Both the position numbers and the translations under genes were made by a program. From Algibacter sp. L1A34 (GTDB lineage Bacteria > Bacteroidota > Bacteroidia > Flavobacteriales > Flavobacteriaceae), in contig NZ_CP047029.1 of NCBI RefSeq assembly GCF_009796805.1, positions 496,001 to 560,000 on the forward strand: DNA of 64,000 bases. The letters run 5' to 3'. This document shows, in pieces, positions 8,001-17,703 of this stretch. Numbering within the stretch: position 1 is the stretch's first letter; each line of letters begins with the position of its first letter. Below the pieces are notes generated by a model. It was given only the letters and a program-made list of their open reading frames with translations, was not told the DNA's origin and made no database searches.

Positions 8001-11000
8001 TTATAAAATTACTAGTTTTTCAATTTTTTCTACTGTTTTGTTTAGCAGATTAGAATGCACTTTTAGTTTGTAAATATAAACACCTTTACCGATTTTATCA
8101 CCAAAATCGTCCCGACCATCCCAAACTATATCTCTTGAGAGCGAACTTGTAACATTAAAACCTGTTGTCGTTTGCCCGTTTAACGTTCTAACTAACTTCC
8201 CTGAAACAGTGAATACTTGTATAGAAACGTCTAAAGCGTCCGAACTATTGTGATTGAACCAAAATTCGGTGTAATTCACAAACGGATTAGGATAATTGAG
8301 TACATTATTAATAACCAATACTTGGTCTTTATCGTAAACTATAAATTGTATTTCCGAAATTGCCGAATTATTGTAAACATCCCAAGCTTTAAGTGTTAAC
8401 GTATGTAAACCTGGCTCTAAATCTCTAAATGGATAGCTTAAAACCCCTGTTTTATAATCGTCGACTCCTGTTTGGTAGTAATCGTTTAAAACTACTGGAT
8501 TCGTTTCATCTCCATCAAGTATAGCAACAATATCATGCCCTACACCACTAGCTGTGTTAATCCCATTTTCATCTTCCATGAGCGCCAATAGAGTTGGAGA
8601 TTCGTTGGTAATGCCGCCTGTTACAAAATTTTCATCATTCATATATAATGAAATTACTGGGCCGGTATTATCAACTGGTGCATCTTCATTTAGCCCTCCT
8701 ATTTTAACAGTTCCAACACTTGCACCTGCTTGGTTACTTTCTAATGTGTCATCTTTAGAGTAAAAACTAATTTTACCAACTCCTACCGGAATACCAACAT
8801 CTTTTGGTACAATAAAATCGAATTCAAATTCACCATTTTTAACGGAAGCTTGTCCTCTAAAAATAATTTCTCCTAATGTCGTAAAATTTAATTTCACAAG
8901 TTCCCCATTTAGTCTAGTTCCGTCGTTTGCTAAGGTTTCCCTTTCTATATTTTTATCATAAATTGTTGTAGATACTGTTCCGTTGTAACTACTTAATAAA
9001 TTCCCAGACAAATCGGTAACTTCACCGGCTAATTTCACATAACTTAAAGCTTTTAAAGTATCGGTCACTTCGTCTAATGGCACGTCGTTAACTTTTGTTA
9101 GTTTTATATTAGGTTCAGCAAAAGCAAGTTTCATTGCAGGATCTCCAATAAAAAATACCAAACGCCTTTGACTAGAGTTTGAAATTACTGAATTATTTTT
9201 TGTAAGCCTTAATGCTTCAGCCATTGTTGGATACTCATAATCCTCATAAGTATCGTCATCAGCATAAGAGAACAAATACTGACCTAAATTATTATTGAAA
9301 TTTATGGCAAACGAAACAAAGATTTGTCGGGTAGTAGAAATTAAGCCAATGGCTCCAGATTCTTCATTCCAATAGGTTACTTCGCCTGCAGTTTCTTTAT
9401 ATGGATTATCAAATTTAGTATACTCACAGGTTACTGTTACAAAACAATTTAATTTCCCAAAATTACGAAACTCCTTAATATCATTATGCGTTAGCAAGCG
9501 CTCTTGTGCTATTCCATCTTCTCCTCCGTGACCAAAATAATTAACAACCAAGGCTCCTTTATCAATAGCATCCACAATTTCAGTTGTAACTTTTGGATAT
9601 CTATTTCCTCCTGCCGTTGTTTCTTGTTTATAGGCATCAGAATGTATTTTTGTAACATTCAAAAAAGGTTTATCTTGAGTAATTAAATTCCCAACATTAT
9701 CTGTTGTTTCTTCCAATATACCTTCCCAATCTTGATCAACATCATCAGATATCACAACCACATTATTTCTCCAAGTACCGTAGGCTTCTTTTATGTAATA
9801 TGATTCTATTTTATCTATCATTTGCTGAGCTCTATCAGGAGTATCAGCAAGTATACGCCCCACGGCAATATCTAATTTATCACTAGTAGCCATTGTTCCT
9901 TCATTATCGTCCATCATACCATAGAAATCATCAGAAACAAACGAATTCGTAAGGTTTAGGCTTTCATAAGAATACCAAGATGGCATAACATTGGTGTTAT
10001 TTGGTATTCGGTCTTTATAATCAAAAGACCCATCTCCAATTAAACACAAGTACTTAATTCTATTTTCCGGAGAACTTGCGTTATCATAAACATATTTAAC
10101 TAAGTTTCTAATCGCTCCTATATCTTGGTTTCCGGTACTAAATTCATTATAAATTTCGGTTAACCCTAAAACCTTTACATTCAAGTTATATTGTTCTTTA
10201 TTAATTTGAGCAAGTCGATTGGCTTGACTCAACATATTATCTGGCGAGATAATTACATAATCAATATCTTGAAACTCGTTTTGGTCGTTCAAAAAGATAG
10301 TCCCTTTTATATTTTGATTACTTATCGTTGTTTTTCCATCAAATTTTGGTTCAAAATAATTTGATGATGTTAACGCCACATATGTTTTTAAAACACCTAA
10401 ATTAGACGTAAAAGTTAAACTCTCTTCATCTTCATCATTTTCAAAATTAGTTACATTATAAATATCGCTTATATCCCAAACTTCGGAAACTTTTGATGCA
10501 TTTGTAATTGTATATCGTCCAATTCCCGACGCAGATTCTACTTCCTTATTTCTAAATTGAAATTGCGAGTCTATAAACTTCAATGCTCTAGTAGCTTCTA
10601 GAGAAACATAATCTAAATACCCCAAAGCACTTGGATCTCCCTGATTATCATAACTTAATTCCACATCAACTTCCGCCGAGTTTACTGTAATATTACTAAT
10701 ATAAGAATTATGATTTCCTATTGTTGGCGTTTTAGCTCCTGCTATTTGTAAATCTCCAATCTTACTACTATTTACAGAAACCGACATTGTAGTGGAAGCC
10801 GATGAAATAGCAGCTACATAAACCTTTAAAGTTATTGGAACCGATGTTATAATATCCGGAAATTCGAATTTAAAATTCTTTACAGGTTCCACATCAAATC
10901 GATCACCAAACCAACGACGTCCAAGTAAAGCTATATTTTCATTATCCAACTCATGAAACTTATAATCTTGAAATGTATTTATTTCTAAATCTATAGGACC

Positions 11001-11879
11001 TTCCGGTTGTGTAAATGTCGATATCCGCTTTCCAAGACCCGACCCCGTATTTATATAATAATACGTTTTATCTGTATAACAGTTTATATTAGTATTACTT
11101 TCTACATTATACTGCTTAGGACCTTGCCCATAAAACAACATATAATCTGAATCGTTAAAAACACCATCTTCTTCACCAATAAATTTAACTGCATTTTCGG
11201 CAACATCAAAAGGATAATCTTCACTATTAGAAAAAGGAATCATGCGTCCTCCATTACCAAAAACCCTAATAGTTCTTGGATCTATATTATTAACATTTAC
11301 TCCTAAACGTTTTAAAAATGACTTTGACAACTTAAAAACGCCAGTTGTATCAACAAAAAAACGAAACCATTCCCCCTTTTCTAAAACTGAATTTGAAATA
11401 ACCTTCGTTCTTGAGACTTTATTAGAGGAGACCCCTCGTCTTGAAGCTCCGTTGCTATAATTAACTTGAAATTGAGTTACTTTTTTATAAACACCATTAT
11501 CATTAATAATAGGTGATAACTGAAGCATTGCATATTGCTTGCCTCTAGCTATAGAATTTTTTAAACTGTATACTAATTTATTAGGAATTTCATCTTTAGG
11601 CAAATCTTTTAACTCGGCTAAAGAAATATTGGCATAACTAATTTGAGATATAGATACTGATGATTCATTAACTGAAGAAGAAACACCCCATTGCGATACA
11701 AACTGAAGTCCGGAATCAAAATTGAAATCACAGAGATCATTATTAAAAAAAGGGATTTGAATAGAATAAGTACCTGCTGAAATTGTTTGAGACGCTTGCC
11801 AATCGAGAGAAAACTTCTTTTGCTGCGAGAATACAGTAATAGAAACCAATAATACAATAAGGAATAAATTCTTTTTCAT
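8001..11879 (-). CDS. porU: type IX secretion system sortase PorU
   Basis: A 1,292-residue protein with a signal peptide ending in FSQQ, a long beta-rich N-terminal region, a gingipain-like C25 peptidase domain (about residues 540-920) and a C-terminal T9SS sorting domain. The catalytic pair is visible: His784 in YFGHGGEDG and Cys818 in VTCEYTKF. The tail NYPNPFVNYTEFWF followed by a WDGRDDFGDKIGKGVYIYKL block is typical. PorU cuts the C-terminal signal from T9SS cargo and joins the cargo to surface lipopolysaccharide. It is followed by porV and faces gldJ across a 273-base divergent gap, an arrangement that is common in Flavobacteriaceae. Confidence 0.95.
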   Translation of the reverse strand: MKKNLFLIVLLVSITVFSQQKKFSLDWQASQTISAGTYSIQIPFFNNDLCDFNFDSGLQFVSQWGVSSSVNESSVSISQISYANISLAELKDLPKDEIPNKLVYSLKNSIARGKQYAMLQLSPIINDNGVYKKVTQFQVNYSNGASRRGVSSNKVSRTKVISNSVLEKGEWFRFFVDTTGVFKLSKSFLKRLGVNVNNIDPRTIRVFGNGGRMIPFSNSEDYPFDVAENAVKFIGEEDGVFNDSDYMLFYGQGPKQYNVESNTNINCYTDKTYYYINTGSGLGKRISTFTQPEGPIDLEINTFQDYKFHELDNENIALLGRRWFGDRFDVEPVKNFKFEFPDIITSVPITLKVYVAAISSASTTMSVSVNSSKIGDLQIAGAKTPTIGNHNSYISNITVNSAEVDVELSYDNQGDPSALGYLDYVSLEATRALKFIDSQFQFRNKEVESASGIGRYTITNASKVSEVWDISDIYNVTNFENDEDEESLTFTSNLGVLKTYVALTSSNYFEPKFDGKTTISNQNIKGTIFLNDQNEFQDIDYVIISPDNMLSQANRLAQINKEQYNLNVKVLGLTEIYNEFSTGNQDIGAIRNLVKYVYDNASSPENRIKYLCLIGDGSFDYKDRIPNNTNVMPSWYSYESLNLTNSFVSDDFYGMMDDNEGTMATSDKLDIAVGRILADTPDRAQQMIDKIESYYIKEAYGTWRNNVVVISDDVDQDWEGILEETTDNVGNLITQDKPFLNVTKIHSDAYKQETTAGGNRYPKVTTEIVDAIDKGALVVNYFGHGGEDGIAQERLLTHNDIKEFRNFGKLNCFVTVTCEYTKFDNPYKETAGEVTYWNEESGAIGLISTTRQIFVSFAINFNNNLGQYLFSYADDDTYEDYEYPTMAEALRLTKNNSVISNSSQRRLVFFIGDPAMKLAFAEPNIKLTKVNDVPLDEVTDTLKALSYVKLAGEVTDLSGNLLSSYNGTVSTTIYDKNIERETLANDGTRLNGELVKLNFTTLGEIIFRGQASVKNGEFEFDFIVPKDVGIPVGVGKISFYSKDDTLESNQAGASVGTVKIGGLNEDAPVDNTGPVISLYMNDENFVTGGITNESPTLLALMEDENGINTASGVGHDIVAILDGDETNPVVLNDYYQTGVDDYKTGVLSYPFRDLEPGLHTLTLKAWDVYNNSAISEIQFIVYDKDQVLVINNVLNYPNPFVNYTEFWFNHNSSDALDVSIQVFTVSGKLVRTLNGQTTTGFNVTSSLSRDIVWDGRDDFGDKIGKGVYIYKLKVHSNLLNKTVEKIEKLVIL

Positions 11880-11942
11880 CGTTAAATTAACGTGTTAAGC
11901 TTAAAGTTAGTATTAAAAATGTAATAATTTTTAAAACAACCC

Positions 11943-11950
11943 CAAAAATA
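11943..11950 (-). promoter_or_regulatory. possible -7 element of porU
   Basis: On the - strand TATTTTTG fits TAnnTTTG and would start a transcript about 57 bases before the porU ATG. No TTG lies 18 to 21 bases upstream, so the assignment is weak. Confidence 0.3.
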
Positions 11951-12089
11951 CAATAATAAATTAGCAAAACATCCGTTTATAGAACACAATCCATTGAAAA
12001 GAAGGGCAGAATTCACTCGAAAACATCGATGTAATGCATGAAAAACAGGATAAAACACCTCTTTTTTTGGTTAAAATGTAAAAAATAGC

Positions 12090-12118
12090 TTGGTGTGTAA
12101 GGTTTAATTCTTATATTG
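12090..12118 (+). promoter_or_regulatory. probable promoter of gldJ
   Basis: TTG (12090-12092), a 19-base spacer and TATATTG (12112-12118) resemble the Bacteroidota -33/-7 pair, one T short in the -7 box. The predicted start would leave a leader of about 30 bases before gldJ. Confidence 0.45.
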
Positions 12119-12152
12119 CAGCTCCAAAAATATTATTAGCTTACTTAAAAGT

Positions 12153-13817
12153 ATGAATATGAGAAAAGTAGTGACAATCAAGATTTTATTAATTTTGGCG
12201 CTAACCGTAGTGTCAACAAGTTGTAAAAAATCTTCGAGTTCTAAAAATAGCTCTAGAGCAACTGGATGGAACATTAACGATAGAGATGGTGGTTTTCAAT
12301 ATAATACAGATTTTAAAGAACAGGAAACATCTCCTGGACTTGTATTTGTTGAAGGTGGAACATTTACCAAAGGTCGTGTGCAAGACGATGTTATGCACGA
12401 CTGGAACAATAGCCCTAACCAACAGCACGTTATGTCTTTTTACATGGATGAAACAGAGGTTACGAATGCCATGTATTTAGAATACCTAGATTATTTAAAG
12501 CATCGTTACCCACCTTCTGAAGAAAATTTTAAAGCTATTTATAATGGTGCTTTGCCAGATACTTTAGTTTGGAGAAATCGTTTAGGATACAATGAAGTTA
12601 TGACAGAGAATTACCTCCGTCACCCAGCTTATGGTGAATATCCAGTAGTTGGTGTTAGCTGGATTCAAGCTGTTGAATTTTCAAACTGGAGAACGGATCG
12701 TGTTAACGAATTAAATTTAAGCAAAGCAGGATATCGCGAAATAGACTATACCGATAACGATCCCGATACTGCATTCAACACAAATAGATATACTATTGAT
12801 CCTAGTTCTATGGATACAGGTGAACCTGTTGACTCTAGAACAAATAGAAATATTACTGTAGATGCAGAAGGAAACGAATCTGGTATTTATGCAAGTAGAG
12901 AAACAGGTGTTTTAGTACCAAAATACAGACTACCAACTGAAACTGAGTGGGAATATGCTGCTTTAGGTTTAAGCGAAATTAGAAGTTACAACCTTTACAG
13001 AGGACGTAAAAAATACCCATGGGATGGACAATACACACGTTCAGGAAAACGAAAAATAAGAGGAGACCAAATGGCCAACTTTAAACAAGGTAAAGGTGAT
13101 TATGGTGGAATTGCAGGATGGTCAGACGATGGTGCCGATATTACAAACGCTGTTAAATCTTATGCGCCAAACGATTTTGGTTTATACGATATGGCTGGTA
13201 ATGTTGCTGAATGGGTTGCCGATGTTTACAGACCTATTATTGATGATGAGTTTAATGACTTTAACTACTATCGTGGTAACGTTTATACTAAAAACGCAAT
13301 TAACGAAGATGGTTCTGTAAAAGTTATTACTTCAGATGAAATTGTTTACGATACTTTATCTAACGGAAAAATTATTGCTAGAAACTTACCTGGTGAAATT
13401 TTACAAGTTCCTGTAGATGAAAATGAAACGTTCCAAAGAACTAATTTTGATAAAAGTAACGAGATTAACTTTAGAGATGGGGACAAGCGTTCATCAAGAA
13501 AGTTTGAAAGCTTCGGAGATGAAGATGAAGATTCTGGAAAATCTAGCGAAATGTATAACTCTCCTAAACATAATATCAGTAAAGATTCGTTAGGAAACAT
13601 TGTTAGAGAATACGATAAATCAAACACTAGAACATCTTTAATTAATGATGAAGTTCGTGTTTATAAAGGTGGTTCTTGGAAAGATAGAGAATACTGGTTA
13701 GATCCTGCGCAACGTCGCTACTTCCCACAAGATATGGCAACAGATTATATTGGATTTAGATGTGCAATGTCTCGTGTTGGTTCTAAAAGTAAAGGAGCAA
13801 ATAAAACGAAAAACTAA
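12153..13817 (+). CDS. gldJ: gliding motility lipoprotein GldJ
   Basis: A 554-residue lipoprotein with a signal peptide and lipobox ending at Cys24 (VSTSC). ATG codons at 12153 and 12159 are both possible; the second gives the more usual MRKVV start. The body is a formylglycine-generating-enzyme-like (SUMF1) fold: SPGLVFVEGGTFTKG, a YMDETEVTNAMYLEYL block, GVSWIQAVEFSNWR, LPTETEWEYAALG, and a closing VYKGGSWKDREYW and GFRCAMS. GldJ is a core gliding/T9SS component, and its loss destabilises GldK, GldL and GldM in F. johnsoniae. It faces porU and has its own terminator, so it is probably transcribed alone. The SUMF1 fold is structural here; no sulfatase gene is nearby. Confidence 0.95.
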   Translation: MNMRKVVTIKILLILALTVVSTSCKKSSSSKNSSRATGWNINDRDGGFQYNTDFKEQETSPGLVFVEGGTFTKGRVQDDVMHDWNNSPNQQHVMSFYMDETEVTNAMYLEYLDYLKHRYPPSEENFKAIYNGALPDTLVWRNRLGYNEVMTENYLRHPAYGEYPVVGVSWIQAVEFSNWRTDRVNELNLSKAGYREIDYTDNDPDTAFNTNRYTIDPSSMDTGEPVDSRTNRNITVDAEGNESGIYASRETGVLVPKYRLPTETEWEYAALGLSEIRSYNLYRGRKKYPWDGQYTRSGKRKIRGDQMANFKQGKGDYGGIAGWSDDGADITNAVKSYAPNDFGLYDMAGNVAEWVADVYRPIIDDEFNDFNYYRGNVYTKNAINEDGSVKVITSDEIVYDTLSNGKIIARNLPGEILQVPVDENETFQRTNFDKSNEINFRDGDKRSSRKFESFGDEDEDSGKSSEMYNSPKHNISKDSLGNIVREYDKSNTRTSLINDEVRVYKGGSWKDREYWLDPAQRRYFPQDMATDYIGFRCAMSRVGSKSKGANKTKN

Positions 13818-13843
13818 AACAGTTTAATCGTTAATAAATATAG

Positions 13844-13875
13844 AAAGTCCTAGCAATTTGTTAGGACTTTTTTTA
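13844..13875 (+). terminator. terminator after gldJ
   Basis: AAAGTCCTA (13844-13852) pairs with TAGGACTTT (13862-13870) around an eight-base loop, followed by a T run. Confidence 0.88.
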
Positions 13876-13900
13876 TACATTTATTTTAAAATTATAAGTT

Positions 13901-15181
13901 TTGAAAACAGAACAATTACACAAACTATTTTTAGAATGTGAAGCTGTATCAACAGATACTAGAAAAATTGAAAATAACGCCATGTTCTTTGCCTTAAAGG
14001 GCGAAAACTTTAATGGGAACATCTATGCTCAAAAAGCTATAGAAGCCGGGGCTAAATTAGCTATCATCGACGAAGTAGAATATCAAATTTCAGATAAAAC
14101 AATTTTAGTTGATAATGTTCTGGAAACTTTACAATCCCTAGCAACTTTCCACAGGGAATATTTAAAACTTCCTATTATAGCTTTAACAGGAAGTAACGGA
14201 AAAACGACTACTAAGGAACTTATAAATTCTGTATTGTCGAAAAAATTTAAAACCACCGCCACTATAGGGAATTTGAACAACCATATTGGTGTGCCACTTA
14301 CCCTACTATCAATGAACCAAAGTACAGAAATTGGTATCGTAGAAATGGGCGCAAATCATCAAAAGGAAATTGAATTTTTATGCAATATTGCAAAACCTGA
14401 CTTTGGATATATTACAAACTTTGGTAAAGCCCACTTAGAAGGCTTCGGAAGTGTTGAAGGCGTAATTAAAGGGAAAAGTGAAATGTACGATTTTCTAATT
14501 ACCAATAACAAAACGATTTTCGTTAACTCAAATGATAAAATACAAGTACAAAAAACAGAAAGCGCGATACGTTTTACCTTCGGAAATAAAAATTCAAACT
14601 CTAATGCTGAAATTAATTTTATTGAAGCCCAACCTTTTGTTTCTTGTGAATTTAAAGATAAAGAAATCAAAAGCCAATTAATTGGGGACTATAACTTTAA
14701 CAATATTGCAGCTGCTATTACTATAGGTCAGTACTTTAAAGTAAACGTAGCACATATTAAAACAGCTATAGAAAACTACACTCCTACTAATAATCGCTCA
14801 CAAATTATAGAAAAAGCAAGTAATAAAATAATTCTCGATGCTTACAATGCAAACCCAACGAGTATGCATGCTGCTCTTTTAAATTTTGAGAAACAGAGCG
14901 GAAACAAAATAGCGATTTTAGGTGATATGTTCGAACTTGGAAAAGAAGCCAAAACAGAGCATCAAAACATTGCAGATTTAGCTATTTCATTACAGATACA
15001 AAATATAATTCTTGTTGGAGAAAATTTTCATAAAACTAATACTCCGTCAGAAAAACTAAAAAAATATAAAAACTTTTCCGATTTAGAAGATGCTTTCAAT
15101 ATTTCAGAAATAGAAGATTCTATTTTATTAATAAAAGGATCGAGAGGTATGGCATTAGAACGGCTTTTAAATAAAGCATAA
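13901..15181 (+). CDS. murF: UDP-N-acetylmuramoyl-tripeptide--D-alanyl-D-alanine ligase
   Basis: A 426-residue Mur ligase. The ATP-binding P-loop GSNGKTTT is at residues 97-104, IVEMGANHQKEI and NFGKAHLEGFGS mark the central domain, and NAYNANPTSM with ILGDMFELG marks the C-terminal domain typical of MurF. The enzyme adds D-Ala-D-Ala to the UDP-MurNAc-tripeptide in the cytoplasm, the last soluble step of peptidoglycan precursor synthesis. The start codon is TTG (13901), only about 25 bases after the gldJ terminator; no in-frame ATG fits the conserved N-terminus. It is away from the mur/fts cluster, as is usual in this family. Confidence 0.96.
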   Translation: MKTEQLHKLFLECEAVSTDTRKIENNAMFFALKGENFNGNIYAQKAIEAGAKLAIIDEVEYQISDKTILVDNVLETLQSLATFHREYLKLPIIALTGSNGKTTTKELINSVLSKKFKTTATIGNLNNHIGVPLTLLSMNQSTEIGIVEMGANHQKEIEFLCNIAKPDFGYITNFGKAHLEGFGSVEGVIKGKSEMYDFLITNNKTIFVNSNDKIQVQKTESAIRFTFGNKNSNSNAEINFIEAQPFVSCEFKDKEIKSQLIGDYNFNNIAAAITIGQYFKVNVAHIKTAIENYTPTNNRSQIIEKASNKIILDAYNANPTSMHAALLNFEKQSGNKIAILGDMFELGKEAKTEHQNIADLAISLQIQNIILVGENFHKTNTPSEKLKKYKNFSDLEDAFNISEIEDSILLIKGSRGMALERLLNKA

Positions 15182-15210
15182 AAAAAGTGCCTAGTTAAAA
15201 AACTAAGCAC
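15182..15210. terminator. terminator between murF and the LuxR-type regulator
   Basis: GTGCCTAGTT (15187-15196) pairs with AACTAAGCAC (15201-15210) with one mismatch. The T run lies on the - strand side, so it suits the converging regulator gene best, but it may serve both. Confidence 0.7.
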
Positions 15211-15317
15211 CTCTGTTTAAATAATTCTCCCTAAGAACTAATTAATAGCACTGTAAAGATCTTATTTTTAAGAGGTTCCCACAATACTCAAATTGAGTAT
15301 TTTTAAAATTAAGTAAT

Positions 15318-16097
15318 TTAAAGTAAAGTTCTATTCATTTTAAGCATCCCTATTAACTCTCCTGTCGACGAGATGTTTAACTTCTTTAAGATGTTTCTTC
15401 GGTGTGTATCAACCGTATTAGAACTAATACTTAAGCTAGTTCCTATTTCTTTACTAGATTTATTTAACACTAAAAGTCGAATAATATCACGTTCTCGATT
15501 ACTAATACCTCCTTTCAATAATTTATGCGAAAAATTGCTAAAGTAAACAGTTTCATATTCATTCTTTTCATTTAACAACTTTGCAGAAGCACAAACATGC
15601 ATTTCCATTTGAGCCGGCAAAACCGTATAATGTGCTAAACCAATAATAGGCTTATTATCACTATCAAACTCTAAGGGTGTCGTATTTTGAATAACGTTTA
15701 CATATTCGTCCTTAGAATTTTTTAAACGATAATTCCAGGTATAACTCATTCGATTCCTATTTTCTAAAGAAATTTCAGCTAAGGTAAAACTCATTAATTC
15801 GTTTAAAGCTTGAAGCCACTGCTCTAAATCTAACGGATGCATTCTACTCCAAAAATTACGCATACCAAGCGCTTTTAATTCCGTTTTATCCAACCCTAAA
15901 CAAGCGGTCATATTTTTACTTATATACTCAAAAGCTAGATCTTGAGTATTGGTAACGCAAAAAAATGTTGAACTATAAGGCAAATAAGTATCCAACTCAA
16001 TAAATTTCTCGATATGCTTTTTGAGAGATGGATTATCGTGAGATTTGAATATTTCCTTATAAGTCTCTTTAATGTCAAGTCTAGTCATAAGAGCCAA
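15318..16097 (-). CDS. PAS domain-containing LuxR-type transcriptional regulator
   Basis: A 259-residue protein. Residues about 40-160 look like a PAS sensor domain (FEYISKNMTACLGLD, then FWSRMHPLDLEQW and YTWNYRLKNSKDEYVNV). Residues about 195-255 are a LuxR/GerE helix-turn-helix with SNRERDIIRLLVLNKSSKEI and SNTVDTHRRNILKKL. It therefore binds DNA and probably senses a small molecule or redox signal through the PAS domain. There is no phosphorylated receiver domain and no partner kinase nearby. An alternative start three codons in (16088) is possible. The target genes cannot be told; nothing is in operon with it. Confidence 0.88.
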   Translation of the reverse strand: MALMTRLDIKETYKEIFKSHDNPSLKKHIEKFIELDTYLPYSSTFFCVTNTQDLAFEYISKNMTACLGLDKTELKALGMRNFWSRMHPLDLEQWLQALNELMSFTLAEISLENRNRMSYTWNYRLKNSKDEYVNVIQNTTPLEFDSDNKPIIGLAHYTVLPAQMEMHVCASAKLLNEKNEYETVYFSNFSHKLLKGGISNRERDIIRLLVLNKSSKEIGTSLSISSNTVDTHRRNILKKLNISSTGELIGMLKMNRTLL

Positions 16098-16159
16098 TTA
16101 GTTATCCTAAAATAGTAAAAATATTATAGCTTTTAAAAAATTTGATAATTTTTTGACAT

Positions 16160-16190
16160 AAAAAAACCCAAGACTTTCATCTTAGGTTAA
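16160..16190 (-). terminator. terminator of the downstream tRNA-Val
   Basis: On the - strand AACCTAAGA and TCTTGGGTT pair (one G-T) around a short loop and run into a T tract. It lies just 3' of the tRNA at 16198. Confidence 0.75.
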
Positions 16191-16197
16191 AATTCTG

Positions 16198-16272
16198 TGG
16201 GCGCGAAGGGATTCGAACCCCTGACCCCTTGGGTGTAAACCAAGTGCTCTGAACCAACTGAGCTACGCGCCC
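16198..16272 (-). tRNA. tRNA-Val (anticodon UAC), copy 2
   Basis: A 75-base cloverleaf on the - strand: acceptor GGGCGCG with CGCGCCC, D arm AGCTCAGTTGGTTCAGAGC, anticodon loop TTTACAC (anticodon TAC), T arm GGGGTTCGAATCCC, discriminator A. It is identical to the copy at 16345-16419. Confidence 0.96.
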
Positions 16273-16307
16273 CAATAATTTTAAAGAGTATTACAACTCC
16301 TTTTTTT

Positions 16308-16341
16308 GTACAAAAAAAGTCTAAGATGAAATCTTAAACTT
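16308..16341 (-). terminator. hairpin between the two tRNA-Val genes
   Basis: AAGTCTAAGAT (16317-16327) pairs with ATCTTAAACTT (16331-16341) with one G-T pair. The T tract lies on the - strand side, so it may end the first tRNA or act as a processing site if the two tRNAs are read together. Confidence 0.65.
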
Positions 16342-16344
16342 TTG

Positions 16345-16419
16345 TGGGCGCGAAGGGATTCGAACCCCTGACCCCTTGGGTGTAAACCAAGTGCTCTGAA
16401 CCAACTGAGCTACGCGCCC
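16345..16419 (-). tRNA. tRNA-Val (anticodon UAC), copy 1
   Basis: The same 75-base sequence and fold as the tRNA at 16198-16272, 72 bases upstream of it on the - strand. It lies 63 bases after the folC stop and could be read from the folC side. Confidence 0.96.
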
Positions 16420-16482
16420 TAATTATTAGGAGGTGCAAAGATACACGACTTTTTGACTTTACAAAGACTTTTTTTGAAAAAT

Positions 16483-17700
16483 TTAAATTATTTCTGCAAC
16501 AACAAAAGTACTCCCTCCTATAAATATAAAATCATCAGCATTAGCTTTTTCAAGTGCTATATTATAAGCTTCATTTACAGAATTATAGCTCTCACCTTTT
16601 AAATTATGTGCATTAAACACCTCTTTTAATTCGTCCGCAGCTAATCCTCGAGAAATATTTGGTTTACAGAAGTAATATTCGGCCTTTTTGGGTAACAAAT
16701 CAATTATTGAAGATAAATCCTTATCATTTACAACACCAAAAACAATATGAAGATTATTGTAAACTTCATTTGAAAGCTGTTTCATTACATAAATCAATCC
16801 TTCTCGGTTATGGCCCGTATCGCAAACTACCTTCGGGTTTTCATTTAAAACTTGCCAGCGTCCTAATAAACCCGTATTCCTTATAACATTCAACAATCCT
16901 TTTTTTATATCTCTTGATGAAATACTATAACTTTTCTTTTGAAGAATTTTTATTGCAGTAACAACGGTTTGAATATTTTTAGCTTGATAATCACCTTTTA
17001 AATCAGATTCATAAACATTTAAATCTTGCTGATCGGCAAAAATAATTTCAGAATTATTCTTAGTTGCTAAATCAACAAATACTGGTTTGGTTTCCTTTTG
17101 GGTTTCTCCAATCACAACGGGAATCTTAGTCTTTATAATTCCTCCTTTTTCAAAAGCAATTAATTCTAAAGTATTACCTAAAAACTGAGTATGATCTAAA
17201 CCTATATTTGTTATTACAGAAACTTCGGGTGAAATAATATTTGTAGAATCTAATCGACCTCCTAAACCAACTTCAATAACTGCAATATCAACTTTTTCTT
17301 GAGAGAAATACTCGAAAGCCATACCAACAGTCATTTCAAAAAATGATAATTGATTTGCTTCAAAAAACAACTTATTTCGTTCTATAAAACCAGTTACAAA
17401 TTGTTTACTAACTTCTTCACCATTAATCTTAATACGCTCTCTAAAGTCTTTTAAATGTGGGGAAGTATATAATCCTACTTTATAGCCAGCTTCTTGTAAA
17501 ATAGATGCTAACATGTGGCTAGAAGAACCTTTTCCATTCGTTCCGGCAACATGAATAGTTTTAAAATGTTTATGCGGGTTATCTAAATGATTTATAAGTA
17601 AAGCTGTATTACTTAAATCTACTTTATAAGCCGATTTACCCTGCCTTTGATACATTGGCAGTTGCGAAAACATCCAATCTAAAGTATCGTTATACCTCAT
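16483..17700 (-). CDS. folC: bifunctional folylpolyglutamate synthase/dihydrofolate synthase
   Basis: A 405-residue Mur-ligase-superfamily enzyme. The P-loop is VAGTNGKGSSSHMLASIL near residues 50-67, and LYTSPHLKDFRERIKING, EVGLGGRLDSTNI and ITNIGLDHTQFLG are the folate-ligase signatures. It adds glutamate to dihydropteroate or to folates in the cytoplasm. The ATG is 3 bases after the tonB stop, so it is the last gene of the exbB-exbD-tonB-folC operon. Functionally it is unrelated to the others; the coupling is a common flavobacterial arrangement. Confidence 0.95.
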   Translation of the reverse strand: MRYNDTLDWMFSQLPMYQRQGKSAYKVDLSNTALLINHLDNPHKHFKTIHVAGTNGKGSSSHMLASILQEAGYKVGLYTSPHLKDFRERIKINGEEVSKQFVTGFIERNKLFFEANQLSFFEMTVGMAFEYFSQEKVDIAVIEVGLGGRLDSTNIISPEVSVITNIGLDHTQFLGNTLELIAFEKGGIIKTKIPVVIGETQKETKPVFVDLATKNNSEIIFADQQDLNVYESDLKGDYQAKNIQTVVTAIKILQKKSYSISSRDIKKGLLNVIRNTGLLGRWQVLNENPKVVCDTGHNREGLIYVMKQLSNEVYNNLHIVFGVVNDKDLSSIIDLLPKKAEYYFCKPNISRGLAADELKEVFNAHNLKGESYNSVNEAYNIALEKANADDFIFIGGSTFVVAEII

Positions 17701-17703
17701 ATG

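Noticed and set aside
8554-8763. Open frames opposite porU (8554-8763, 9504-9886, 11242-11460)
   Set aside because: They lie wholly inside porU, in shifted frames, with no conserved motifs or initiation context.
8001-11879. PorU as a secreted gingipain protease
   Set aside because: It has the C25 His/Cys pair, but its length, N-terminal region, T9SS tail and position next to porV fit the sortase PorU.
12153-13817. GldJ as a formylglycine-generating enzyme
   Set aside because: The fold is shared, but the lipobox, length, position opposite porU and lack of any sulfatase gene point to GldJ.
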